Source of the DNA: Monarcha castaneiventris obscurior
Lineage: Eukaryota; Chordata; Aves; Passeriformes; Monarchidae
Assembly (NCBI GenBank): GCA_026261815.1
Contig: JAMPIT010000884.1
Span: forward strand, 12,475,001 to 12,539,000
DNA length: 64,000 nt
Direction: 5' to 3'
Made by a program: the position numbers and the translations under genes. Below the pieces are notes generated by a model. That model did not search any database, was not told the origin of the DNA, and saw nothing but the letters and a program-made list of their open reading frames with translations. Positions 37,901-48,525 of this stretch are shown here, in pieces. Position 1 is the stretch's first letter. Each line of letters starts with the position of its first letter.

Positions 37901-40199
37901 CACAGCATTGAAATGACAGCCTTTTTGTCATGATATATCAATAACCTCTCATGCAAGAAACATAGATCAAGTAAAACATTAGCTAAATGAAATAACACAT
38001 ACATGCAGAACACTGGTAGCTCAGGCAATAAATTTTACAAGAAAAATAGATTACAAAGCACTTTTTTTGACCAAATTCATTGTTTTCCAACAAGCCTGAC
38101 ATTCCTAAATTATTCCCAAGTCAATTTTGAAATGGGATTTGGGCTTATAAATCACACCACATCTTGAAAAATATTCTTGGTTCCTCTGCAAATAATTCAT
38201 CATTTGATTGAAGCAAAACCAAACAGAATCAAAAGAAAACAAAAAGGACAAGTGACTTGGGAGAATGAGGATCACTATTTGCAAGTACACTACAACCCAC
38301 AGGTGATTCAGAACTGTGAATGCTCAAGCTCAAGTATATTTTTATAGCTTTGTTAGCTTACGAGAGTAGAACTGCATTAAGAAAACACATGTATACACAT
38401 TAATGTTGTAGGGTCAATAGGCTTATACTGACATGCCAAAACAGCCCACAAAAAACCCCAAACCTCAGCCAGAAGCAGCAATTCTCAGACACGCATGGCA
38501 CAAGAACAGCTTGTCAAGGAAATATGTCTTCTGCTGACCATAAGAGCTTAATGAATACATCAATATATCCCAGGACTACTACAGAATCACAAACTGAAGT
38601 AGGAAAAATCATTGACATTTCCTTTATTTCATAGCAACAAAGGAGAAAAGAAAACAAAAAACCAAAGAGCAGACATGCAAACCCAAGGACACTCCCACTC
38701 CTCCTTTCCTGCCAACACACTTCAGTAGGAGATGGGGCAAAAGTCACAATCAGGAAAAACACCACTCCAGGAAATAAACCAAGTGCCATAAGAACTAGGT
38801 TGGTTTATCCCCATTCTTGGTGCTGAGTACCCCTCTGAAACACTGGGGAATGTTCCACTTGCACGAGCACTTCAGTTCACTCAAGCCACGAGGCATTTTG
38901 GCATTCACAGAAATAAGACAATTGGAAACTTGTGGTCTGACTCCCTCAGTTCTCATTGTTGCACTTGACACAGTTACAGGACAGAGAGATGACCTCGTCT
39001 TGTTCAGCTGAATCTTTTTTTTATCCACAACGCACCAACTTCTAAGGACATCAGTCAATAAGGTTTTGGTAAACTTCTGGCATTTACACACCATCATTTA
39101 AGAAAAAAAGACAGAAAAAACTATTATTTCCAACAACCTTTAATATATAATGATAAATTTTAATCCCTCCTTTGGATGAAATTTCTCTGTATTGTTCAGT
39201 TGCTGATCAAAAGCTGAACAGGGATCCTACTTGGATGGACAGACACATGAAATTCTTCTTCAGGGGCAGGCCAACTGAATGGCTAAAAAGTTCATGCAGA
39301 CACAATCACTGCTCTGCCTTCATCACTTTGCATCAAAAAATTTCCAGCTTCTTTTACAGCCCCTCATCTCCCAGTGCAACTGTAGGAAAGAACAGCAGCC
39401 CTCTCCCTTGGCTCCCCTCTCCTTGCACTCTACCCACACTGACCTACAAAGCACATCTCCATTTAGTGGCAGCACATTTCACCTCCTTTACTCAAAAATA
39501 GGCTTCAGAACTGAACTTGGGTGAAATATTTTGGTGGCTTCCTTGTATCTTCAGGGTATTAATTGAAATCCCTCCTTTCCCAAATATCTTGTAACATCTG
39601 TGCTTTGTTCTTCCAGGACAAAACTCGTGCCCAAACCTGACCACATCGAAGACCACAGACTCGTGGCAAAGTTCAAAAGAGCTTTGCTCCTTCTGCCAGA
39701 GGCACCTTTCTTTGCACAGCACTTATGGAATGAAAGCTATCAGAAATTGGGATTGAAGACTTCTTACCCCAGCTCCATTTTCAAAACAGCTGTAGGAGAG
39801 AAAAGGAAAAACCTCCATTAAAAATACCATGGTTTGAGTGTCACAGGACATGCCCAAGAACTGCAGCTGAAGTATTCAATATATTTTGGTGTATGGCGGG
39901 TGAGGCAGGCCCCTATCTCAGAGGGCAGGAGAGGCTTGACATAATGCCTGCAAGTGCTCCGAGGATCCTGGATGAAAAGTGCTCCAGAAGGGCAAATCCT
40001 GTCTACTGCAAGTTCAACATCTTAGTGTGCTTCTGACCCCTTTTAATTGGGAATAGTACTTCTTTCCATTATTAGTTTAGGTAATGGTTAAGAAGAAAAC
40101 CTTTTTAAAAAATACATATATGGCATAGAGAAAATTTGCAATTCAAATTGATATTTTTAATCTTAAAAGTATTTTGGTGGAATGGAGTGAAAAATAGAA
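34961..40199. other. non-coding stretch, nothing recognised with confidence
   Basis: Mostly AT-rich sequence. The block 36830-37080 (TTTGTAAATATTAATCC, GTGTTTTATTATTCAGC, ACATTGCTAGC) has mild enhancer-like texture but nothing decisive. Overlapping minus-strand frames at 35417-35758 and 35661-35951 are in different phases and match no family I know. I see no CR1 or LTR signature. Confidence 0.5.
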
Positions 40200-40540
40200 A
40201 GAAGAACAAGTCTCATAAATCTGTCACTCGCATAGCACATCGCTCACAGCTTTCCCCAGCCCACTGAGAAGGAGAGCCATACAGCTTTAAAATGACTTCA
40301 TTCCCATATTTACATATTTTTTAATAGGGCTATGATGAATCTCCTTCCGCTTGACTCCTATTTTGAGCTGTGATATTTTAATCTCCATTCTCACTGCAAC
40401 TTAGCAGATGAATGTGCAGTGTGACAGAGCTCAGAGGAAACAGTATAAATAAAGCAAAGTGGAGCTATGACATCTCACATTTTATAGCTTTTTTACTGTA
40501 GCCTAAGCATAAACAGAGCACAGCTGTGTTATACATACTG
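40200..40540. promoter_or_regulatory. candidate conserved non-coding element
   Basis: Repeat-poor sequence with retained CpGs (TCACTCGCATAGCACATCGC, CTTCCGCTTG) and enhancer-type words: TTTAAAATGACTTCATTCCC, TTTACATATTTTTTAATAGG, GATATTTTAATCTCC, and CAGTATAAATAAAGC, a TATA/forkhead-like word. No frame is sustained across it. Texture is the only evidence. Confidence 0.4.
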
Positions 40541-41330
40541 CTGTGAGCATTCCCCCAGCTCCAACCCCCCACCGCTTTTAAAGAGACATGGCCCGCACAG
40601 AGGATCCTCTGGGTACAACCACTGATGTTCAAGGCATGGCTAACAGAAGCAAAAACATGCCTCCACCCCTCCCATTGCCTCCCTTCCTTTGTTTTTCCCT
40701 TTTCCTCCTTCTACTGGTTTGCCCCCTTGCCTTCCTTTTCCCTTGCCCAGGATGTGATCCCGTGGTCCCCAGTGTGTACACATGGCCAGTGCTGTGCTGC
40801 TACCTATTGAAGGATGCCTTTCTTCCCTCCTTGCTATAATTTGCTCTGTTTAAGGGCAGACACACATGCAGAGCACGGAAACAACCTGCAAAAACAACAC
40901 GTTGATAAAAGACTTGTAACTAGCTGGAAGTACTCAAAATATTGCCATCTCTTAACGGTGGTATTTTACAGAAAGGGCTCTCCCATTTCTCATCACTTCT
41001 TGATAGTTTTTTTTTTCTCTTCACAGAAGTCAGTCAAAAAAAAGAAGGAAAACATACTAACTTTAGTCCTGCCTATTTAAAAACAAATTGTCATGATGAG
41101 TTCCTAGACAACAAAGCCTCTTTTCACCTCAGGAATTCATGAGATACCACAAATGTTCTCAGCATAATCATCACCACGCATTCCACAGATAAAGCTGCTA
41201 TTTGAAGCCTTAGACAAGAAAATCACAATGCACATGGACACTTTCATGACTATGAAAACATAAGGGCAAACCCAATAGCCAGCAATTTCCCATATAGTCT
41301 CCAAGAATGCTGTTTATTCTTGAGGCTTGT
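40541..41330. other. non-coding stretch with pyrimidine-rich patch
   Basis: A C/T-rich patch at about 40658-40750 (CTCCACCCCTCCC, CCTCCCTTCC, CCCTTTTCCTCCTTC) gives Pro/Leu/Phe-rich open frames that are not proteins I recognise. The C runs are too widely spaced for a strong minus-strand quadruplex. I see nothing else. Confidence 0.5.
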
Positions 41331-41392
41331 TGATAAGTTTTATGGTTGGACTAGACTTTAAAGGCCTTTTTCAACCTAGATGATTCTATGAA
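41331..41392 (+). mobile_element. CR1 LINE 3' tail fragment, sense
   Basis: GGTTGGACTAGACTTTAAAG, GCCTTTTTCAACCTAGATG, then ATTCTATGA. This is the last 50-60 bases of a CR1 element in the plus orientation, ending at the ATTCTATG tail. Anything further upstream is too diverged or truncated to follow. Confidence 0.88.
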
Positions 41393-44300
41393 AGTGCTTC
41401 TCCATCTCTAATTTCAGTATTATAAACATAGGCACATTTAACATTAAATGTGTTCTTCTCTTCTTCTGTTCTTCCGTTACTACCCATTAAAAAATAAAAG
41501 CAAAAAACAGACCCAACACATCCTGGCATTGCAATGGTCACAGTGAGCTTGAGAACTGCATCCAACTTGTCTAAACACAGGGCCAAAAAACATAAAGGGA
41601 AGCTCTTTGGCTGAGGAGAACCGTGTTGCATGTCTCATCTCACCAACTTGCTGCTCACCCTCTCCAACAGTGAAGGAACTTCCAGGTGATCACCAATGGT
41701 CACCTATGCACTACAACCAAATTCTTCTGGCCATCCTCTGTTCTTCCTCTACAGCTCGCTGATTCTCAAGGGGATTTTCTACTTTGCTGCCATGGGGCTT
41801 CACTGCTCAAACATTTTCTGCAGCTTTTTATTCCCCTGTATAGGGTTCCATATAGACTGGGATAAATCATCAAGCAATCCTCATACAAGCAAAAGAAAGT
41901 TGTTAAAAATAGCAAAATAAAACTATGTTAGATATTTATCCACACTTGTATTTAAAATTTAAAAAAAAAGAAAAATTAAAAGCCACCCAGAAAGTCTGCT
42001 GAAATTGTTTACATATGGGAAGCTGATTAAACGAACAACTTTTCAAAGCTGGGATCTTGGGATTCTCAAGTCTGCCTGAAGTCATCCCTTGACTCAATTA
42101 ATGGATTACTGAAACACCAGCCTCATACAAAGATCTGGTTAGAAAACTGCACCTTTTCTTGAGAAAATTAGCATAATTCCTTTGTTTTGCAAGCAGATTA
42201 TCACATCTTAAAAAAAAACCAAAACAAAACAGGTGTTATCTCATCAAGATTTACTTGTCTGTTCCCTGAAAACCCCTTGAGCTGGAAAGGGAGCAGGAGA
42301 AACCAACCTTGGACCCAGAAGCTCAATAGGGCCCAGCAAAGCCATCAACAGGAAGTTCTTACAGGCTTCCCACCACCACCATCCAGGTAGGAAGCAGTTG
42401 TGCACTCCATGCTGACACTACAGTCATCATCAAAATTTGCTCCCTCTGAATGAGTGACATCTGAAAGAGGAGGGTCATAAATTACTTTTACTGAGTGAGA
42501 AAATAGAAGAAAAGATTTAAGAAGAGATTAAAATATAACATAGCCACAAAATAATATATTTTCACTATGTACCAATATCTACCTCCTGTTGAGTTTTTAA
42601 CTATATTTTTTCAATTTCGTATGTCATCTTCCATAATAATAGCAGCACCAGCTTCACTGAGGATTGTTCCTTGGTACTTTTCAAGGTTGCTGCAAAGCTC
42701 AAATACCTAAAGAAGTGGTCAGTGCCACTAAAAATCAGTACTAGAAGTATTAGAATGAAAATAAATGAGACATTGCAATGAAGCCTGGAAATTCAGTCTT
42801 CCTTACAGCCCTTTGTGGCTCTCTGAGCCCCACCTGGAAAAGATCCTGAAGATATTCACAACCACAATACTAAGAATGTTTTGAATGAGTGCGACAACAT
42901 CCTGGTACAGATTTAATGACAAAAGTGGGAACTGACCCCTTAGGTACTATATTAAACATCATCTCTGACAGGGATTCTCAACTTTGAAAGCTTAATCCAA
43001 GTCAAATAATCTGCAGCTCCAAATCAGACCTCCCCCTTCAGAACTGGCCTAATGGGAAATTACAATCAGCATGAGATAAAACCTTCTTTGAGCTTCCAAT
43101 TAATGCTTCTGACCCCAAACTCCTTTGCATGAACTTCCTGCACTTTGTAGAATTGTTGGTTTGGTTAGCACAATCTAAAATGTCTCAGAAATTTAAAAAA
43201 CGACAACAAAAACAACACAAAAAACCCACCCCAACCAAAATATGAACAAAAATCTCAAAAAAAAAAAAAAAAAAGAAACCAAAGTCTCAAAAGTCATAGC
43301 ACATGCAACACTTTACCAACACAGGGATGGCAAAGTCAAAGCATTCACCACCTCATTCCCAGGCTGGTGCAATACTATGTAATGATGCCGTAGCTCTCAC
43401 CTACTGATTTTGAAGGGTAAATACAGCTACGACCCCAGTTTCTAAAGAAAATTTTTCAGACCATGAGAGAGATTTTCCTTATAGGCCACAGCACCTCTCA
43501 CCAAGAGCTTTCAGCCAAACCAAGGGGAAGAGGCTCCAGGCAGAAGCTGGGGGGTACCTGCTCTGACAAACAAAGAGACAGAGCAATGGGCTTTTTTTTT
43601 CCTCCTTCTTGTTTAGCTTTCAGTCACAACAAATGAATGAAATGAACCAAAGAAAAGAACTAAGCTGAGAAAAAACAAAGTAAAATTAGTAACAGGCTAA
43701 CAGCATATACCCACTGCCTGGGGCAACATACGGCTGATGGATGATGACAGCCAACAGACAAATCCCCATTCTCCGTCTACTAAACAAATTAGTAATCTCA
43801 TCAATATCGCCACTACATACACCTTCTGCAGCAGCTGCTGCTGCAACACAACTGCTGCTAAGCTTTAGGGGGAAAGCCTGCCTTTGTCTCGTAGTTTGTC
43901 AAATCTTGTGACCATTTAGGTTTGCCAACCTTTGAAAAGTGCAATTAACCTGATAACAAGATTTTTTTTTTGTTTTTACCTTTACATTTTTTTTAAAAAA
44001 CCTGCAGAGTTGTGTTTAAAGACAATGGCCACCTGCATGGCACACTCTGGAGTCCTAGGAGTCTGCAGAACTTGAACCTTCAGGGCCTTCCCACCTGTCA
44101 AGGTCTTGCCAATTAAAAGTCTGAGTTCAGAGACCTTAAGCTTGAAGAGGACAACAGGACTTCTCCTCTGAGATCTAGCTCTAAACTCCCTTTTTCTCAT
44201 TACTCCAAAAGTTTCTCTTTTAAAATGACTACAATGAGTTTCAAAAATAAAGCAATTTTTGGATATCCAACACATCTTGATTCCCCTCTGCCCTCAAACA

Positions 44301-44825
44301 TTTCTGAGCCTCATATAGTACTGGCGCTTGCAACATTGCCAAAAAAGAGACAGCATCATTACCTTCACTTCCAAAGCTCATCAGAACAATAATGTGATTC
44401 AAACACATTCCAATCTGGAAAGATCAAATTTCAACAACACTCAACACAAACCAGGACAAAATGATTTGTTGTAAGAAGTCTGGATTGTAAAGCATCCCAG
44501 CAAACACACACACCAATAGCTACAGCCAATTTTCTAACTTCAATTTCACTTTAGCTGGAATTTGGGGGGGAAAAAAGGGGGAGTTTATAGCCTTTGGGAG
44601 AAGGGGAGGCAACTCAGGAGGAGTACAAGGGTATTGTGAGGTTAAAGGTCTTCAAATAGTAAAGCTGGCTACATTTTTTTATGTCAGCAGTTACATGAAC
44701 AAACTTATCAATAACTTGAATTATTGAATATTTGCTATTTATTTCAAGTTATCACCTTCCACTTGAAAATATGCAATATATGGAACAACTTCTTTCTGAA
44801 GCAACCCACTGTATCTATGTACAGA
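41393..44825. other. non-coding stretch, simple repeats only
   Basis: I see no exon or transposon. Simple tracts are an A/C patch at about 42209-42232, an A/C plus poly-A tract at 43191-43282, T runs near 43590 and 43963, and G-rich patches at 44564-44606 (G7, G5, G3, G4 with one 14-base loop, a weak quadruplex candidate). Confidence 0.5.
43191..43282. repeat. A/C-rich low-complexity tract ending in poly-A
   Basis: AACGACAACAAAAACAACAC, AAAAAACCCACCCCAACC, then AAAATATG and AAAAATCTC words, closing with an A run of about 18 bases. The plus strand has almost no G. It is the second longest of the A/C tracts in the window. Confidence 0.8.
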
Positions 44826-45690
44826 TCATAGAATTGTCAGAGAATGGCTTGGGTTGGAAGGGAGCCTAAAGATCATCTAGTTCCAACAAAACCCCACCCT
44901 GTTGTGGACAGGAATGCCAGCCACTAGAACAGGTGGCTCAAGGTCCTGCCTGACCTTGAACTCTTCCAGGGATGAGGAAGCTACAACTTCTCTGGGATCT
45001 AAATCTCTCCTAGTTTAAAACAATTCCCCCTTGTCCTATCACTATCAGTCCACGTAAAACATCAATCACTTTTTTTTAGAAGGTATTGGAAGACTGCTTT
45101 TTTCATCTCTCCTCCAGGCTGAACAGCCCCAATTCCCCCAGACTTTCCTCATAGGAGAGGTGCTCCATCACTCTGATCATCATGGTAGCCTCCTCAGGAC
45201 CCATTCTAACAGTCCTTCCTGTTCTGGGACCCAAGAGCTGGATGCAGCACTGCAGGTGGGTCTCAGCAGAGCGGAGCAGAGGGGCAGAATTCCCTCCCTC
45301 CCTTTCTGTCCATGGAGCTTTGCATGCAGCCCAGGATGCCATGGGCCTTCTGGGATGCCAGTGGACTGCTGGCCCATGTGCAACTTTTCATCCACCAGAA
45401 CCCCCAAGTCCTTCTCCTCAGGGTTGTTCTCAATGTGTTTTCTTCTGTTCACGTCTGGGATTGCCCCAGCCCAGGTGCAGGACTTGTTGAACTTCATGAG
45501 ATTCCCATGGGCCCAATTCTTGAGTTTGTCTAAGGTCTCTGTGGGATGGCATCCCTTCCTTCTGTTGCGTCAGCTGCACTGCTCAGCTTCATGTCATCTG
45601 CAGACTTGCTGAGGGTGTGCTCAATCTCACTATGTCACTGATAAAGATATTAAAGAGCCTTTGTCCCAAAGCAGAGACCTGAGGAATCTG
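44826..45690 (-). mobile_element. CR1 LINE, longest copy in window, 5'-truncated
   Basis: About 865 bp of antisense CR1. The 3' region comes first (GGCTTGGGTTGGAAGGGAGC, AAAGATCATCTAGTTCCAAC, CCTTGTCCTATCACTATC, TCCAGGCTGAACAGCCCC). The end of ORF2 follows, and then upstream ORF2 sequence to about 45690 (TCATGTCATCTGCAGACTTG, GATATTAAAGAGCC). The order is continuous, so it is one copy. It is truncated 5' at about 45690, which is usual for CR1. Substitutions and frame breaks show it is inactive. It sits about 320 bp from the solo LTR at 46015. Confidence 0.95.
45103..45497 (-). pseudogene. decayed CR1 ORF2 reverse-transcriptase C-terminal remnant
   Basis: Minus-strand translation gives CR1-type reverse-transcriptase C-terminal words: EEKDLGVLVDEKLHM and REGILPLCSALLRP in one frame (45180-45497), then HLQCCIQLLGP and EHLSYEESLGELGLFSLEER in another (45103-45342). 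The break between frames lies near 45260, just after the LLRP residues, and fits a single-base slip. The catalytic part of the polymerase is further upstream and absent, so nothing functional is encoded. This is a LINE remnant and not a host gene. Confidence 0.9.
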
Positions 45691-46009
45691 TGTTAATGCC
45701 TTAATTGAAGGAATTCACCAAATACTCACTAGAAAGCTTCATGGTTGCACTAGAATTTTTTCATCCACAAAAAATCTAAAGGTGTTCACAGCAATGACTG
45801 ATGATCAATCCCACTGACTCAGCCTTTCTAGTTGTTAACAGCTGAAATTTAAAGTGTATGTCAGGACCAGTGTCTTCTCTTGGGGTCAGCTAAACCAACA
45901 AAATATATGTTTTCTCCTGTTTGCTTCCATAATTGATTCCATGAAAAATTCACAGCATTTCTTTGTCCTCTAGTGTAATATGCAACCTTCTGTATCCTGT
46001 AACAGTTGG
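45691..46009. other. unique spacer between CR1 and solo LTR
   Basis: I see nothing recognisable in these 319 bases. A weak continuation of CR1-like sequence past 45690 cannot be excluded. Confidence 0.4.
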
Positions 46010-46014
46010 CACAC
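46010..46014. repeat. target-site duplication (left copy) of solo LTR
   Basis: CACAC directly precedes the LTR terminus TGTCATGG and matches CACAC at 47086-47090. A 5-bp duplication is the length expected for ERVL-type integration. The right-hand flank is itself a CA repeat, so the match is suggestive, not proof. Confidence 0.6.
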
Positions 46015-47085
46015 TGTCATGGTTTGACACTGGCCAAACACCAGGCACCCACGAGAGCCGCTTGCTCACCCTCCCCTGCCACAGCTGGGCAGAGGAGAGA
46101 AAAACTGAATGAAGGGTCCATAAGTTGAGATAACGGCCAGGAGAAAACACTCCAAGGGCAAAACAGGCTCAACTTAGAGGCACAAAGTGAGTTTATTACT
46201 AAAAAAATCAGAGGAGAATAACAAAAAGTAAAAATAAGCCCTTAAAACACCTTTTTCCCAAACCCCTCCCTCCTTCCCACAGACAGCACAGGGAGACGGG
46301 GCATGGGGGTTTTGGCCAGTTCATCACCTGAGATCTTCTTCCGCTGCTCAAGGAGGGGAGTCCTTCCCCTGCTGCACCATGGGGTCCCGTCCAACAGGAG
46401 ACAGTTCTCTGTGAACTTCTCCAGCATGGTTCCAATCTCACAAGCAGCAGTCCTGCCAAAACTGCTGCAATGTCAGTCCTTCCCACAGGCAAACAGTGCT
46501 CCAAAACTGCTGCGCCGTAGGTCTCTCTTCCACAGGGTGCAGTCCTGCAAGGACAGGCTGCTCCAGCCTGGGAGCAGGGCCCTCTCTCTCTCTGCCGGGT
46601 CTCCCACTGGATCACAGCCTCCTCCAGGCACCCACCCGCTCTGGCATGGGCACCTCCCCCACGGGCTGTGGGTGGATCTCTGCATCCCCCATGGATCCCC
46701 ATGGGCTGCAGGGGCACAGCTGCTTCACCATGGTCATCACCGCGGCCTGCAGAGGCATCTCGGCTCCAGCACCTGGAGCACCTCCTGCCCCTCCTTCTGC
46801 ACTGACCTTGGTGTTGTCATGTTGTTTCCCTCACATGTTCTCACCTCCTCCTCTTCTCTGGCTAGTAAAAACTGTGCCCCCTTTGTTTTGATTTTCTTCT
46901 TAACTATGTTATCACAGGGGCGTTACCACCATTTCTAATTGGCCCAGCCTTGGCCAGCAGCATGTCCATCTTCAGAGCCATCAGGGACTGGCTCTGCTGG
47001 ATGTGGTGGAAGCTTCCAGCAGCTTCTCTCAGAAGCCACCTCTGTGGCCCCCCACTACCAAAAAACAGGCCAAGAAAAACCAACA
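46015..47085 (-). mobile_element. solo LTR, avian ERVL-like endogenous retrovirus
   Basis: A block of about 1.07 kb begins on the plus strand with TGTCATGGTTTGACACTGGC and ends with AAAAACCAACA, so on the minus strand it runs TGTTGG...CATGACA with the canonical TG/CA ends. Its text resembles avian ERVL-type LTRs I know, including the GTGGTGGAAGCTTCC region and the GGCCAAGGCTGGGCC block on the plus or minus strand. It is much more GC-rich than its flanks. A minus-strand polyadenylation signal lies at 46192-46197. No internal retroviral sequence or second LTR is in the window, so it is a solo LTR left by LTR-LTR recombination. Open frames inside it (for example 46208-46717 minus and 46303-46938 plus) are not genes. 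The right edge is uncertain by a few bases because of flanking CA repeats. Confidence 0.88.
46192..46197 (-). promoter_or_regulatory. polyadenylation signal of the solo LTR
   Basis: TTTATT on the plus strand is AATAAA on the minus strand, about 180 bases before the 3' end of the LTR. This is where the R region of an LTR would carry its signal. It could still terminate or polyadenylate transcripts crossing on the minus strand. Confidence 0.6.
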
Positions 47086-47090
47086 CACAC
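47086..47090. repeat. target-site duplication (right copy) of solo LTR
   Basis: CACAC adjoins the proposed LTR end and matches 46010-46014. It lies inside CAACACACACAGACACA, so alternative end positions one or two dinucleotides later are possible. Confidence 0.55.
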
Positions 47091-47559
47091 AGACACATGT
47101 TCCTGGAACTCCTTGAGTCACAATTAATATTAGATTTATGTTCTAGTTCACTAATTCATGTGCCTAGTAGAGACTTCAAGAACAAAACTTAAATACTGAA
47201 ATATCTTCACCAGCTAGACTGAAATATTTCACCATTTTAAACCAGAAACTCCCATTTACCTATTTTCCACATTAAATATCTTGCTGTCTAAGTAGGCAGT
47301 TACTGCTTCTCCTACATAATATAGAAGAAATGAATCAATACTTTCAAAAACTTATCAGGTTGCAATAGAAACAAAAATTTTGCTACTACGTGTGATTTTC
47401 TCATTATTCCCTCCCTTTTTTTTCTTTTGGTTTTGTGGTTTGTTTCTCTTTTTTTGGTGTTCTGTCATGTGTGTCATTATCATGTCCCATCCCCAATTAT
47501 TTAACCATATCATAGGCATATTCCCTTTAGCACTTAATCATACACAAAAATGTTCTATT
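47091..47559. other. non-coding stretch, nothing recognised
   Basis: AT-rich flank between the LTR and the CNE-like block. It includes a T-rich patch at about 47404-47460. I see no gene or transposon. Confidence 0.5.
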
Positions 47560-47920
47560 GCTTCATAAATTCCATCACAATGAACATAATCCTTTAGTTA
47601 AGTGCCAATTAATTATTAAAAACATTCATTGAGGATTAACAATCATGAAATAGATACAGTTCTATTATGTAGTTGTTAATCCTCAATAAATCTACTTGCA
47701 ATAGACAGCATTTTAGTAAGAGAGCTAGTCTACTTAAACTAATGCTTTATATTTAATTAGATAATTATTGCATGTTAAAAAATACATTCATTAGTTTAAT
47801 AACTATGTAATAAGCATATTTCTAATAGAGAGATTAGCAATCCTCAGAAACGAGATTTTTTTAGTAATCATTTGTATTAGCATCCAAGAGCTACTCTCCA
47901 GCATGAAGGCCACTATGCTG
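47560..47920. promoter_or_regulatory. candidate conserved non-coding element with 15-bp inverted repeat of TAATCC sites
   Basis: This is among the most enhancer-like blocks in the window. It is very AT-rich and repeat-poor, with many homeodomain cores: ATTAATTATTAA at about 47609-47619, TAATTA at 47754-47759 and 47762-47767, ATTAGTTTAATAAC and GTAATCATTTG. A perfect 15-bp inverted repeat (47628-47642 with 47673-47687) places GGATTA and TAATCC, the core recognised by K50 homeodomains such as OTX and PITX, facing each other across a 30-base spacer. TTGCATG occurs at 47768-47774. No frame is sustained. I infer an enhancer-type element; factors, target and conservation are unverified. Confidence 0.5.
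47628..47687. repeat. perfect 15-bp inverted repeat, 30-base spacer
   Basis: ATTGAGGATTAACAA at 47628-47642 is the exact reverse complement of TTGTTAATCCTCAAT at 47673-47687. The arms do not extend further in either direction. Each arm contains one GGATTA/TAATCC core. Confidence 0.95.
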
Positions 47921-48472
47921 CATCTTTCCTGCTTACACAACACAGGCCAAGAAGGGGTTAATGCTCCTCAATCCACACTTTTTTTGGGTCCCAAGATGAG
48001 GACAGCGGAGTCTGAAGTTCACCTACGTACAAATCCTGTATTACCTTGAAGCACCCGAGATCACACCTCTCCAGAAGGAGTCCAGCCATTCCTAACATCA
48101 GTACATCACATGGCCAAACAGCAGTCCTGGTTTTAAGACAGAGGGCTTGGTCTGAAAGGGGTAAGTGGATCCAACAAGATAAATCTCTCTAACAACAAAG
48201 AGCTCACTACAACTTTCAGTTCCTTTGAATAAGGCTAAATGCATATCCAGCTGTAAAGAGATGCATTTCTTGCCATTTTATTTCTCATACTTCTTTTAGT
48301 TTTGCCATCTTCTTAAAAATAAATAAATAAATAACTAAATAAATAAAAAAGACAGTGAGGCATATCCTGTTATCATCTGGTACCAAACTCCAGTTAGGCA
48401 CAATGCTTGTTTCTAGGACTGAAGCTATGGGAGTGATCTTTGGCATAAACAGCACTGAGTGGCCCTTTCAGG
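47921..48472. other. non-coding stretch with AAAT microsatellite
   Basis: I recognise no gene. The only distinct item is the (TAAA)n tract at 48314-48350. Confidence 0.5.
48314..48350. repeat. (TAAA)n microsatellite, interrupted
   Basis: About nine tetranucleotide units of TAAA, interrupted once by TAAC. A four-base unit of this length is likely polymorphic between individuals. Confidence 0.9.
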
Positions 48473-48525
48473 AAATAAGTTTTAAGGTCCCTTCCAGCCC
48501 AAAACATTTTATGATTCAATGATAA
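48473..48525 (+). mobile_element. CR1 LINE 3' tail fragment, sense
   Basis: AAGTTTTAAGGTCCCTTCC, AGCCCAAAACATTTTATG, ATTCAATGAT. These are the last bases of a CR1 3' region in plus orientation, with a mutated terminal repeat (ATTCAATG for ATTCTATG). The upstream part is too diverged to follow. Confidence 0.82.

Noticed and set aside
38575..38625. Possible antisense CR1 3' end, from CAGAATCACA followed by AAAATCATTGACATTTCC
   Set aside because: The following text does not keep the GGTTGGAAGGGACCT block that marks real copies.
44564..44606. Four G runs (7, 5, 3, 4) as a possible quadruplex
   Set aside because: One loop is 14 bases long, so it is far weaker than the motifs at 27628 and 61074.
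45160..45612. Plus-strand open frame of 150 codons across the CR1 copy
   Set aside because: It is the antisense shadow of the CR1 ORF2 remnant, which is recognisable on the minus strand.
46208..46938. Open frames of 169 codons (minus) and 211 codons (plus) inside the GC-rich block
   Set aside because: Both lie wholly inside the solo LTR on opposite strands. LTRs do not encode such proteins, and GC-rich sequence favours chance open frames.
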